Source: 13-2-20CM-66-19 sp963824395
GTDB lineage: Bacteria > Pseudomonadota > Gammaproteobacteria > Steroidobacterales > Steroidobacteraceae
Length of the DNA stretch: 64,000 bases
Reading direction: 5' to 3'
NCBI GenBank assembly: GCA_963824395.1
Contig: CAWGPF010000001.1
Coordinates: 2,108,001 to 2,172,000, forward strand
Numbering within the stretch: position 1 is the stretch's first letter; every line of letters starts with the position of its first letter. The translations under genes and the position numbers were made by a program. The notes beneath the pieces are model-generated. The model worked only from the letters and a program-made list of their open reading frames with translations, was not told where the DNA came from and ran no database searches. Shown one piece after another: positions 34,947 through 43,926 of the stretch.

Positions 34947-35882
34947 TCAGGCGCCGGGGACCACCAGGAGCGACTTCGCCAGGCGCGCGTGCGCGCGCAC
35001 CAGCGCGCGGGCGAGGTGCAGGAGCATCGTGAGCAGGATGACGCCGGCCACGAACAGCAGCGTGGCGGCGAACCAGGGATGGTCCATGGAATAGACCGAG
35101 CCGTCGCCCCCGTGGTGGATATCCAGGACCCGGAAATCCCCGGGCGCCCAGCCGAAGTACTGCGCGAGCAGCGCGAGCGGCGTGCCGATGAAGGCGGCGC
35201 TCACCGCGAGCCCCGTGACGGCGACGGTGAAGTAGACGATGCCGAGGGGCAGCATCACCACAAAGTAGGCAAGCGTCGTCCAGGTGCGCGCGTCCTTCAG
35301 CATCTCCCCGATACGTGACCACCAGCTGCCCGCCGGACCGGGGTGCACCGGGCGGCGCGGCATGCGCTCGCCCGTGACCGCTTCCACCAAGCGCCCCTCC
35401 CCGAGGGCAATGACGCGCGCGATGCCGATGAAGGCGAGGAAGAAGGGGATGCCGATGATGAGGATGGCAAAGCCTGCCGACAGCGACAGCCCGACGACCA
35501 CGAACACGAAGTAGACGATGCCGGTGGCGAGCGCGAGCAGCATGTAGAAGAGCGAGCTGTAGGTGCGCGGATCAAGGTAGACGCCGAAGAAGCGCTTGAG
35601 TGGGGAAGCCCCGGCGCTGAGCTTCGCGCCCGGGGACTTCAGGGCCGCCTTCACCTTTACCTCGGTGTCGCGGTAGGCCGCCGCCACCTCCTCGGGGGCG
35701 CCGTAGGTGCTCGCGATGAGCTCGAGCACGTCGGCCTCGGACTTGTCCGGGTGCGCGGCCACTTCCGCGCGCAGGTATTCCTCGGCGTCATAGAGCGCAT
35801 CCTGGGTGAGCGCCGGGTCATCGCCGCCGAGGGCCGCGCGCAGCTGCTTCAGGTAGTCATCGATCGAGCGGGGAGCGTTCAT
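34947..35882 (-). CDS. Sensor-domain membrane protein with DUF1700-like N terminus
   Basis: A protein of about 311 residues. The ATG at 35882 overlaps the PadR stop (ATGA). The N terminus (residues 5-60, IDDYLKQLRAALGG, DALYDAEEYLRAEVA) is the HAAS/DUF1700-type helical domain often coded after PadR genes. Two repeats of a four-helix membrane 'sensor' unit follow (about 95-170 and 205-300). Such proteins are commonly controlled by the adjacent PadR regulator and thought to sense or modify envelope state. Function otherwise unknown. Confidence 0.85.
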   Translation of the reverse strand: MNAPRSIDDYLKQLRAALGGDDPALTQDALYDAEEYLRAEVAAHPDKSEADVLELIASTYGAPEEVAAAYRDTEVKVKAALKSPGAKLSAGASPLKRFFGVYLDPRTYSSLFYMLLALATGIVYFVFVVVGLSLSAGFAILIIGIPFFLAFIGIARVIALGEGRLVEAVTGERMPRRPVHPGPAGSWWSRIGEMLKDARTWTTLAYFVVMLPLGIVYFTVAVTGLAVSAAFIGTPLALLAQYFGWAPGDFRVLDIHHGGDGSVYSMDHPWFAATLLFVAGVILLTMLLHLARALVRAHARLAKSLLVVPGA

Positions 35883-36238
35883 GCGTCTGGTCCTTCGATG
35901 AAACGATCGACGAAGCCGCGCGTCTGGCGCCAGATGGCGCTCCACTGCGCGAGCATGGCGCGGCCCTCGTCGGTGATGCGGTAGTAGCGTCGCGGCGGGC
36001 CCGAGTAGGAGGGCACGACGCGGCTGGTGAGCAGGCCCTGTGCCGCCAGTGCGCGCAGCACCGGGTACACGGTGCCTTCCTTGAACAGCGCCTCGCCCTC
36101 GTTGGCCCGCTGCAGGCGCTTGGCGATCTCGTAGCCGTAGAGGTCCTCGGTGCTGCGGCTCAAGACGGCCAGCAGCACCAAGGACACCAGGCCTGCGTTG
36201 AGGTCCTTCTGGAACTTGCGTGCCTGGGTATCGTCCAT
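35879..36238 (-). CDS. PadR family transcriptional regulator
   Basis: A 119-residue PadR regulator: an N-terminal winged helix (LVLLAVLSRSTEDLYGYEIAKRL, VYPVLRALAAQGLL, PRRYYRITDEG) followed by one dimerisation helix. It has no enzyme domain. The ATG at 36238 has no Shine-Dalgarno and lies only a few bases after a likely -10, so its message may be leaderless. A perfect palindrome upstream is the probable operator, implying autoregulation. It is translationally coupled to the membrane protein gene downstream by ATGA. Confidence 0.92.
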   Translation of the reverse strand: MDDTQARKFQKDLNAGLVSLVLLAVLSRSTEDLYGYEIAKRLQRANEGEALFKEGTVYPVLRALAAQGLLTSRVVPSYSGPPRRYYRITDEGRAMLAQWSAIWRQTRGFVDRFIEGPDA

Positions 36239-36243
36239 TTGTT

Positions 36244-36275
36244 AGTACTATTTACTTTATAGTACTGTAAGTCAA
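36244..36275 (-). promoter_or_regulatory. PadR promoter with palindromic operator
   Basis: On the minus strand TTGACT (36275-36270) matches a -35 box. Between it and the padR ATG lies a perfect inverted repeat, AGTACTAT (36244-36251) with ATAGTACT (36259-36266), spaced by 7 bases and within an unusually AT-rich stretch for this genome. A dimer of the winged-helix regulator bound here would cover the -10 region. Confidence 0.6.
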
Positions 36276-36429
36276 CTAGTATTAAGAATATGAAGAACCC
36301 CCCTGGAGCCCTGAGCGCGGGGTCGACCCCCGGGTACTCGCCCGCAGGCGGTCAAAAAAAGCTCATTCCGGAGATCCGCCGCGAGGCTGCTAGACTTTCC
36401 GGCGCCCCGCGATAAGTCGAAAGCCCCTG

Positions 36430-39000
36430 ATGAGAAATTCGCTCCTCGAAGTCACCCCCGTCCTCCCGGGGAGCCTGTCGCGCCTGACCGAACTTGCCGC
36501 CAACCTGTTCTTCAGCTGGCACCGCCCGGCGCGGGCGCTGTTCGAGGATCTGGACCCGGAGCTGTGGAAGCAGACCAACGGCAACCCGCGCCTGATGCTC
36601 CGCTGTGTCAGCCAGAGGGCGCTTGAGCGCCACGCGCGGGATGAGACCTACCTCGCCCGCTATCACCGGGTGCTCGAGACGCTCGATGCGTATCTGAAAG
36701 TGCGCACGACGGGCTCGGATGAGCCGCTGGTGGCGTACTTCTGCGCCGAGTACGGCTTTCACGAAAGCGTGCCGATCTACTCCGGCGGCCTCGGGGTGCT
36801 CGCCGGGGACTACTGCAAGGCTGCGAGCGATGCGCGCGCCAACTTCGTCGGCGTGGGGCTGCTCTACGAGCAGGGTTATTTCACCCAGACCGTCGACAAC
36901 GATGGGCTGCAGCATGCGCAGTACCTGGAGCGCGACCCGCGCGACCTGCCGGTCGAGCCGGTGCGCAACGCAGCCGGCGAGTGGCTCAAGGTCACGGTGC
37001 GCATCGGCGCACGCGACGTGGTGGCGCGGCTGTGGAAGGCCCAGGTGGGCCGGGTCGCGGTATACCTCCTCGACACCAACTGCACCGAGAACGACGCCTC
37101 CGACCGCGACATCACGCACCGCCTCTATGGCGGGGATGAGTCCACGCGCGTGCGCCAGGAGATGATCCTCGGCATCGGCGGGGTGCGCGCCCTGCGTGCG
37201 CTGGGCATCGCGCCGGCAGTGTGGCACCTGAACGAAGGTCACGCCGCGTTCCTCATCCTCGAGCTGCTGCGCGAACACCTGGGTTCGGGACTTTCCTTCA
37301 GCGGTGCTCTGGAGGCGGTCGCCGCCGGCTGCGTGTTCACCACCCACACCCCGGTCGCCGCCGGGCACGATGCGTTCGCGCCCGAGCTCATGGTGCAGCA
37401 CTTCGCCGACTTCATCCGCGAGCTCGGCATCCCGACCGAGCGCTTCCTCGAGCTCGGGCAGGCGCCCGGCAGTCCGGGCCTGTTCAACATGACGCGCCTC
37501 GCCCTCAACGGCACGCGCCACGTGAACGGCGTCAGCCGCATCCACGGCGTGGTCTCGGCGAAGCTGTGCGCGGACCAGTGGCCGCAGGTGCGTCCCGAGG
37601 ACAACCCGGTGGGGTGGATCACCAACGGCGTGCACGTGCCCACCTTCCTGCACCAGCGCTGGATGGAGTTCCTCGACCGCGAGCTCGGACGCGAGTGGCG
37701 CGAACATCTGCGCGATGCGCGGTTCTGGGGCGCGCTCGAGGGGGTGCCGGATGAGCGCTACTGGGCCACCTCGCAGGACGTCAAGGCGCGCATGCTGGCG
37801 AGCGTGCGCGAGCGCCTGCAGCGCGAGTACCAGCGCAAGGGCCTAAGTCCCGCGCAGCTGCGGCACGTGACGCGCTTCCTCGACCCGCAGCGCCCGGGGA
37901 TCCTCACGCTCGGCTTCGCCCGCCGCTTCGCCACCTACAAGCGCGCGACGCTCCTCATGCGCGACCGGGCGCGTCTGGCGCGCCTCGTGAATAACCCGGA
38001 GAACCCGGTGGTGCTGCTGTTCGCCGGCAAGGCGCACCCGGCGGATGAACCCGGCAAGTACGCGCTGCGCGAGATCCGCCAGCTCATGATGAGCGAGGAG
38101 TTTGCCGGGCGCATCGTGTTCCTCGAGGACTACGACCTGCAGCTTGCCCGCAGCCTCGTCTCCGGGGTCGACGTCTGGCTCAACAATCCCATCGCCCCGC
38201 TCGAGGCGAGCGGCACCTCGGGGATCAAGGCGGCCATCAACGGGCGCCTGAACCTCTCGATCCTCGATGGCTGGTGGGCCGAAGGGTGGATGGGAGACAA
38301 CGGCTGGGGCATCCCGCCGGCCTCGGTCCAGGACCCCGAGCGGCGCGATGCGCTCGAGGCGGAGCTCATCCTGGGGGCACTCGAGGAAGAGGTGGTGCCG
38401 CAGTACTACGCCCGCGACGCGGCGGGCGTGCCGCAGGCCTGGGTACGCTCGAGCAAGCGCGCCATGATGAGCGTCATCCCGCGCTTCAACATGCGCCGCG
38501 TGCTGTTCGACTACACCCAGGGGCTCTACCAGCCCGCCGCCATCCAGTACCGGCACCTGGCCGAGAACGGCTTCAGCGGCGCTCAGGCGCTGGCGGACTG
38601 GAAGCTGCGTGTGCGCGAAGCCTGGCCGCGCGTGAGCCTGACGCTCCTCAGCGACGCCGCCCGCGACCTGCCGCGCGGGGAGCGGCTGCGGCTGCGCATC
38701 GCGGCGGCCCTGGGCGGCCTTGCGCCGAGCGATGTGCGCATCGAGTTCGTGGCGCGGCGCCTGCTGCCGGAGGCGGACCTCGCCCCGCCGCCGCTCTCCT
38801 CCTACCTGCAGCCCCCGCGCGCCGGCCTGTGGCATGCGGCACTCGCACCGACCGAGGAACAGCAGAGCGATGGCGCGCGGGTGTTCGCGCTCGACAGCGA
38901 GCCGCCCGAGTGCGGCCAGTTCCGCACCGAGGTGCGCATCTACCCCTGGCACGAGCTCTTGTCGCACCCCTACGAGCTGGGCCTCATGAAGTGGCTGTAG
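36430..39000 (+). CDS. glgP: Alpha-glucan phosphorylase (GT35, DUF3417 type)
   Basis: An 856-residue phosphorylase of the bacterial 'short N-terminal' alpha-glucan phosphorylase type, with a DUF3417 region at residues 12-115 and Lys600 in SGTSGIKA as the pyridoxal phosphate anchor. It releases glucose 1-phosphate from storage glucan. The CAEYGFHESVPIYSGGLG and GVHVPTF motifs are typical. It begins the plus-strand glucan cluster; glgC starts 57 bases downstream. The 3' end has a C-terminal extension of about 100 residues with low similarity to classical phosphorylases. Confidence 0.93.
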   Translation: MRNSLLEVTPVLPGSLSRLTELAANLFFSWHRPARALFEDLDPELWKQTNGNPRLMLRCVSQRALERHARDETYLARYHRVLETLDAYLKVRTTGSDEPLVAYFCAEYGFHESVPIYSGGLGVLAGDYCKAASDARANFVGVGLLYEQGYFTQTVDNDGLQHAQYLERDPRDLPVEPVRNAAGEWLKVTVRIGARDVVARLWKAQVGRVAVYLLDTNCTENDASDRDITHRLYGGDESTRVRQEMILGIGGVRALRALGIAPAVWHLNEGHAAFLILELLREHLGSGLSFSGALEAVAAGCVFTTHTPVAAGHDAFAPELMVQHFADFIRELGIPTERFLELGQAPGSPGLFNMTRLALNGTRHVNGVSRIHGVVSAKLCADQWPQVRPEDNPVGWITNGVHVPTFLHQRWMEFLDRELGREWREHLRDARFWGALEGVPDERYWATSQDVKARMLASVRERLQREYQRKGLSPAQLRHVTRFLDPQRPGILTLGFARRFATYKRATLLMRDRARLARLVNNPENPVVLLFAGKAHPADEPGKYALREIRQLMMSEEFAGRIVFLEDYDLQLARSLVSGVDVWLNNPIAPLEASGTSGIKAAINGRLNLSILDGWWAEGWMGDNGWGIPPASVQDPERRDALEAELILGALEEEVVPQYYARDAAGVPQAWVRSSKRAMMSVIPRFNMRRVLFDYTQGLYQPAAIQYRHLAENGFSGAQALADWKLRVREAWPRVSLTLLSDAARDLPRGERLRLRIAAALGGLAPSDVRIEFVARRLLPEADLAPPPLSSYLQPPRAGLWHAALAPTEEQQSDGARVFALDSEPPECGQFRTEVRIYPWHELLSHPYELGLMKWL

Positions 39001-39056
39001 CGCTGAGAGCGGCCGAGGTTGCGCGCGCCGCCGCGCTTGGGGTGTAGTAGCCCCCC

Positions 39057-40334
39057 ATGCAGCGCCAGCCCGCCCGCGCCTCTTCCGGCCGCTACGTCAG
39101 CCGCCTCACCGGCGGCACGCTCGCGATCATCATGGCCGGCGGACGCGGCGAGCGCCTGCGCGACCTGACCGCGCACCGCTGCAAGCCCGCCACGCCCTTC
39201 GGCGGCAAGTTCCGCATCATCGATTTCGTGCTCTCCAACTGCGTCAACTCCGGCATCCGCCAGATCTCCATCCTCACGCAGTACAAGGCGCAGTCGCTCA
39301 TCCAGCACGTGCAGCACGGCTGGAGCTATCTGCGCGGTGAGTTCGGCGAGTTCGTGGAGGTGGTGCCGGCGCAGCAGCAGCTCGGGGACACCTGGTACCG
39401 CGGCACCGCCGATGCCGTGCACCAGAACCTCGAGCTGATCGTCTCGCACCGGCCCAAGCACGTGCTGGTGCTCGCCGGGGATCACATCTACAAGATGGAC
39501 TACGGTCCGATGATCGCCTACCACGTGGAGAAGGGCGCCGACATCACGGTGGGGGTGGTGGAGGTGCCCTCGCGCGAGTCGCGCAACTTCGGCGTGCTCA
39601 CGGCCACCGAGTGGAACCGCGTCACCAAGTTCGCCGAGAAGCCGGCGGAGCCGGACCGCCTGCCCGGGCGCCCCGAGTCGATCCTGGCCTCGATGGGCAT
39701 CTACGTCTTCAACTCCCGGCTGCTGGAGACCCTGCTCACGGCCGACGCCGCCGATGGCTCTTCCGCCCACGACTTCGGCAAGGACATCCTGCCGGCGGCG
39801 ATCGCCGCCAACCGCCAGGTGTTCGCCTACCCGTTCCAGGACGTGAAGACGCGCGCGCAGAGCTACTGGCGCGACGTCGGCACCATCGATGCCTACTTCG
39901 ACGCCAACCTCGAGCTGGTGCACGTGCGCCCCGAGCTCAACATCTACGACCAGGACTGGCCGATCTGGACCTACCAGGTGCAGCAGCCGCCGGCCAAGTT
40001 CATCCTCGACGAGGACGGCCGTCGTGGTAGCGCCATCAACTCCATGGTGTCCGGCGGCTGCATCATCTCCGGGGCCGTGGTGCGCGAGTCGCTCATGTTC
40101 TCCAACGTGCGCGTCGAGGAGCGCTCGAGCATCCACCGCTCGGTGGTGCTGCCGAACGCGGAAATCGGGCGCGGCTGCGTCATCATGGGAGCGATCATCG
40201 ATGAGGGCTGCGAGATCCCGGACAACACCAACATCGGCGTCGAGCGGGAAGCGGATGCGCGGCGTTTCCACGTCACCGAGAACGGTGTCGTGCTGGTGAC
40301 CCAGGACATGCTGCGGCGCCTGCGCAGTGAGTGA
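39057..40334 (+). CDS. glgC: Glucose-1-phosphate adenylyltransferase
   Basis: A 425-residue ADP-glucose pyrophosphorylase that makes ADP-glucose from glucose 1-phosphate and ATP, the committed step of glycogen synthesis. The nucleotidyltransferase signature MAGGRGERLRDLT is at about residues 23-35, KPATPFGGKFRIIDF follows, and the C-terminal left-handed beta-helix carries allosteric sites. It overlaps the GH57 gene by 8 bases. Proximity to glgP (opposing reaction) suggests joint control of the glucose 1-phosphate pool. Confidence 0.96.
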   Translation: MQRQPARASSGRYVSRLTGGTLAIIMAGGRGERLRDLTAHRCKPATPFGGKFRIIDFVLSNCVNSGIRQISILTQYKAQSLIQHVQHGWSYLRGEFGEFVEVVPAQQQLGDTWYRGTADAVHQNLELIVSHRPKHVLVLAGDHIYKMDYGPMIAYHVEKGADITVGVVEVPSRESRNFGVLTATEWNRVTKFAEKPAEPDRLPGRPESILASMGIYVFNSRLLETLLTADAADGSSAHDFGKDILPAAIAANRQVFAYPFQDVKTRAQSYWRDVGTIDAYFDANLELVHVRPELNIYDQDWPIWTYQVQQPPAKFILDEDGRRGSAINSMVSGGCIISGAVVRESLMFSNVRVEERSSIHRSVVLPNAEIGRGCVIMGAIIDEGCEIPDNTNIGVEREADARRFHVTENGVVLVTQDMLRRLRSE

Positions 40335-42060
40335 GCCTCAGGGCGCGCCGGCGGCCGCCCCGGGCGGTGCGCGCCTGCCGGTGGTGCTCATGTGGCACAT
40401 GCATCAGCCGCAGTACAAGGACGCCCTCACCGGGCAGTACACGCTCCCCTGGACCTACCTGCACGCCGTCAAGGACTACACCGACATGGCGGCGCACCTG
40501 GAGGCGAACCCCGCCGCGCGCGCCGTGGTGAACTTCACCCCGGTGCTCATCGAGCAGCTGGAGGAGATCGGCCGGCGCATCAGCGAGCACCTGAAGATGG
40601 ACACGCCGCTGCCGGACCCGGTGCTCGCGCTGCTCGGGCCGGAGGCCGTGCCCACCGAGCCTGCGCAGCGCCTGAGTCTGCTGCGCGCCTGCCTGCGGGC
40701 GCAGCGCCAGCACCTGATCGAGCGCTTCGGCCCCTATCTTGAGCTCGCCACCATCGCCGAGACCCTGGGCACGCCTGAGCGCATCGCCTATGCCTCCGAC
40801 CAGTTCATCCATGATCTTGCGGTCTGGTACCACCTGGCATGGCTCGGGGAGACGGTGCGGCGCGCCAGCCCGCTGGTCGCCGCCCTCACCGAGCGCGGGC
40901 GCGACTTCACCCCGGGGCAGCGCCGCGACCTCTTGAGTCTCATCGGGGAGCTCATCGTCCAGGTGGTGCCGCGCTACCGCGCGCTCGCCGAGCGCGGCAG
41001 CGTCGAGCTCTCGGTGACCCCCTACGGCCACCCGATCATCCCGCTGATGCTCGACTTCAGGTGCGCCCGTGATGCGCTGCCGGGCCTGCCGCTGCCGCAG
41101 CATGCCGCCTACCCCGGTGGCGCGGCGCGCGCCACGTGGCACATCGAGGAGGCGCTGCGGGTGTTCACGCGCGCCTTCGGTGCGGCGCCCGCGGGCTGCT
41201 GGCCGGCGGAAGGCGCGGTGAGTGCCGAGACACTCGAGATGCTGGCGCAGGTCGGAGGCTTTCGCTGGGCCGCCAGCAGCTCCGGGGTGCTGCGCGGGAG
41301 TCTCGCGCTCACCGACGCGCAGGCCGCCGCCGACCCGCTCGCCTACAACCGCCCCTACCGCCTGGCGGGCACCGGCATGGACTGCTTCTTCCGCGACGAC
41401 GCGCTCTCGGACCTCATCGGCTTCACCTACGCGACCTGGCACGGCGATGATGCGGTCAACAACTTCGTGAACGAACTCAGCAGCCTCGCGCAGCGCTACG
41501 CTGCCGGCGGCGGCCATGCGGTGCTGATCGCGCTCGATGGCGAGAACGCCTGGGAGCACTACCCCTTCAATGGCTACTACTTCCTCAAGGCCCTGTACGC
41601 GCAGCTCGCCGCGCACCCGCAGCTGGAGCTGACGACGCTGTCGCAGTGCCTCGCTCGGGGCCTTGAGCCGGTGGCGCTGCCGCGCGTACAGGCCGGCAGC
41701 TGGGTGCACGGCACGCTCGCCACCTGGATGGGCGATGCCGCCAAGAACCGCGCCTGGGACCTGCTGTGTGAGGCCAAGCTCGCCTACGACCGCGTCATGC
41801 AGCACCTCACCGATGCGAGCCTGCGTGCCCAGGCCGGGCGGCAGCTGGCGCTGTGTGAGTCCTCCGACTGGTTCTGGTGGTTCGGGGACTACAACCCGGC
41901 CGAGGCGGTGAGCCAGTTCGACCGCCTCTACCGACGGCAGCTCGTGACGCTCTACCGGCGCCTGAACCTCATCCCGCCCGGGGAGCTGGCGCTGCCGATC
42001 TCAGCCGGCAGCGGCAACCCGGAGCACGGCGGGGTCATGCGTCGCGCCAGCGCCGGCTGA
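40327..42060 (+). CDS. GH57 family glycoside hydrolase
   Basis: A 577-residue GH57 enzyme with HMHQPQY (region 1), CWPAEGA with the nucleophile Glu at about 295, and FFRDDALSDLIGF with the acid/base Asp at about 357-358. The family contains alpha-amylases, 4-alpha-glucanotransferases, amylopullulanases and some branching enzymes; sequence alone does not decide. Because no glgB is in view, a branching or debranching role is possible. The GTG start overlaps the glgC stop by 8 bases (translational coupling); malQ follows 17 bases after. Confidence 0.9.
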   Translation: MSEPQGAPAAAPGGARLPVVLMWHMHQPQYKDALTGQYTLPWTYLHAVKDYTDMAAHLEANPAARAVVNFTPVLIEQLEEIGRRISEHLKMDTPLPDPVLALLGPEAVPTEPAQRLSLLRACLRAQRQHLIERFGPYLELATIAETLGTPERIAYASDQFIHDLAVWYHLAWLGETVRRASPLVAALTERGRDFTPGQRRDLLSLIGELIVQVVPRYRALAERGSVELSVTPYGHPIIPLMLDFRCARDALPGLPLPQHAAYPGGAARATWHIEEALRVFTRAFGAAPAGCWPAEGAVSAETLEMLAQVGGFRWAASSSGVLRGSLALTDAQAAADPLAYNRPYRLAGTGMDCFFRDDALSDLIGFTYATWHGDDAVNNFVNELSSLAQRYAAGGGHAVLIALDGENAWEHYPFNGYYFLKALYAQLAAHPQLELTTLSQCLARGLEPVALPRVQAGSWVHGTLATWMGDAAKNRAWDLLCEAKLAYDRVMQHLTDASLRAQAGRQLALCESSDWFWWFGDYNPAEAVSQFDRLYRRQLVTLYRRLNLIPPGELALPISAGSGNPEHGGVMRRASAG

Positions 42061-42077
42061 GCGGCTTCGGGCAAACG

Positions 42078-43436
42078 GTGGTGAGCGAACGACTGCCGGT
42101 CCTGGATCACCGCCGCGCCGGCGTGCTGCTGCCGCTCTCGGCACTCGAGGCGCCGCTCGGGCGCGGCGGCCGCGCCTTTCTCGACTGGCTCGCGCAGGGC
42201 GGCTTCTCGGTGTGGCAGATCCTGCCGCTCGGGCCCACCGGGGCCGATGGCTCGCCCTACTGGGTGCGCTCGGACCGGGCCGGCAACCCGGCGCTGCTGG
42301 ATCCTGCTGAACTGCCGCCGCCGCAGGCGGTGCCGGATGAGGCCTTCCGTGCCGCGGTCAGCGACTGGCTGCCCGACTACGCGCTCTTCGAGGCGCTGAG
42401 CGAGGGGCTGCACGATGCGCCGTTCTGGAGCTGGCCTGCGGGGCTGCGCGAGCGCGACCCGGGCGCACTCGAGGCCGCGCGACGCGATCTGGCCGCGCCG
42501 CTGGCGCGCCTGGAGCGCGAGCAGTGGGCCTTTCAGCTGCAGTGGCAGCGCCTGCGCGAGCATGCGCACAGCCGCGGGGTGCGCCTCTTCGGCGATCTGC
42601 CGTTCTACGTCGCCCCATCCTCGGCCGAGACCTGGGCGCACCGCGCCCTGTTCCAGCTCGCGCCGAGCGGGGAGCCTGCGGCGGTGGGCGGGGTGCCGCC
42701 GGATTACTTCGCCGCCACCGGACAGCGCTGGGGGAACCCTCTTTATGACTGGGACGCGCTTCAGAGGAGCGGCTTTCAGTGGTGGACGGCACGCGTGGCG
42801 GCGCAGCTTGCGCGCCTCGACCTGCTGCGCCTGGATCACTTCCGCGCATTCGCTGCGCACTGGGCGATTCCGGCCGGCGCCCCCGATGCGCGCGGCGGTG
42901 CCTGGGCACCCACCCCGGGCGCTGCACTGCTCAAGGCTCTGCAGGCGCGCGCCCCCGACCTGCCGCTCATCGCCGAGGATTTGGGCGTCATCACCGCGGA
43001 CGTGATCGAGCTCATGCGCGCCTTCGGGCTTCCCGGTATGCGCGTCCTGCAGTTCGCCTTCGACGGCAACCCACACAACCCGCACCTGCCCTACGAGTAT
43101 CCGCGCGACTGCGTCGCCTACACCGGCACGCACGACAACGACACCGCGCGCGGCTGGTACCACGGGCTCGACGCGGGGACGCGCGAGCGGGTGAACGTCT
43201 TCCTCGGCGAGGGCACGCCGCCGATCCCCTCAGCGCTGGTGCGCGCGGTGCTCGCCAGCGTCGCCGCGCTCGCCATCGTGCCGCTGCAGGATCTTCTGGG
43301 CCTGGACTCCGCCGCGCGCTTCAACACCCCGGGCACGAGCCACGGCAACTGGCAGTGGAAGCTGCCCCCGGAGGCTTTGAGCGCACAGCTGGCGCAGCAC
43401 TGCCGGCAGCTGAACCAGGCGTATGGCCGTGCCTGA
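42078..43436 (+). CDS. malQ: 4-alpha-glucanotransferase (amylomaltase)
   Basis: A GH77 protein of about 452 residues that transfers maltodextrin segments between glucan chains. The catalytic Asp is in LLRLDHFRAF (about residue 252), the acid/base Glu in LIAEDLG (about 298) and the stabiliser in HDNDT (about 352). Tandem GTG codons at 42078 and 42081 are the likely starts; the frame is open further upstream but only as the shadow of GH57. It is slightly shorter than E. coli MalQ because it lacks the extra N-terminal domain. Confidence 0.92.
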   Translation: MVSERLPVLDHRRAGVLLPLSALEAPLGRGGRAFLDWLAQGGFSVWQILPLGPTGADGSPYWVRSDRAGNPALLDPAELPPPQAVPDEAFRAAVSDWLPDYALFEALSEGLHDAPFWSWPAGLRERDPGALEAARRDLAAPLARLEREQWAFQLQWQRLREHAHSRGVRLFGDLPFYVAPSSAETWAHRALFQLAPSGEPAAVGGVPPDYFAATGQRWGNPLYDWDALQRSGFQWWTARVAAQLARLDLLRLDHFRAFAAHWAIPAGAPDARGGAWAPTPGAALLKALQARAPDLPLIAEDLGVITADVIELMRAFGLPGMRVLQFAFDGNPHNPHLPYEYPRDCVAYTGTHDNDTARGWYHGLDAGTRERVNVFLGEGTPPIPSALVRAVLASVAALAIVPLQDLLGLDSAARFNTPGTSHGNWQWKLPPEALSAQLAQHCRQLNQAYGRA

Positions 43437-43467
43437 GGGCTCAACAGCCCTTTGCTACCATGACCGT

Positions 43468-43926
43468 ATGAGACACCTCTCGCGCCTGATCCGGATCGCG
43501 CTGCTGGCGCTTACGCTCGGTGCCTGCGCGCTCGCGCCGAAGTTCGAGGCGCCGCAGCTGTCGGTCACCGACGTGCAGCTGCTCGGCGGGGACCTCTTCC
43601 AGCAACGCCTGCGGGTGCGCATGCACGTGCAGAACCCGAACGACCGCGCGCTGCCGGTGCAGGGCATCACCTATCGCCTGGAGGTCGAGGGTCAGGAGTT
43701 CGCCACCGGGGAGACGGCGGCGAGTTTCGTCGTGCCCGCACTCGGGGAGGCGGACTTCGACATGAACGTCAGCACGAACCTTGCGACCACGCTCCTGAAG
43801 ATCCTCGGCGGCGGCGCCAACACCCGGGCGCTCGCCTATCACCTCAGCGGCAAGGTGACCTTGAGCGAGGGGTTCCTGCGCTCGGTGCCGTTCGAGCAGA
43901 GCGGCACCTTCAGGCTTGACCAGTGA
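43468..43926 (+). CDS. WHy/LEA14-like lipoprotein
   Basis: A protein of about 152 residues. The ATG at 43468 starts a lipoprotein signal with lipobox LGAC. The rest is a WHy (water stress and hypersensitive response) domain of the LEA14 type: VQLLGGDLFQQRLRVRMHVQNPNDRAL is its hallmark Asn-Pro-Asn segment. These domains are small beta sandwiches linked to desiccation tolerance in plants and bacteria. Its 3' end overlaps glgA on the other strand by 17 bases. Being anchored to a membrane while sitting in a glucan cluster is unexplained. Confidence 0.85.
   Translation: MRHLSRLIRIALLALTLGACALAPKFEAPQLSVTDVQLLGGDLFQQRLRVRMHVQNPNDRALPVQGITYRLEVEGQEFATGETAASFVVPALGEADFDMNVSTNLATTLLKILGGGANTRALAYHLSGKVTLSEGFLRSVPFEQSGTFRLDQ

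Noticed and set aside
36319..36330. 12-bp palindrome GGGGTCGACCCC before glgP
   Set aside because: Short GC palindromes are expected by chance here, and there is no promoter context.
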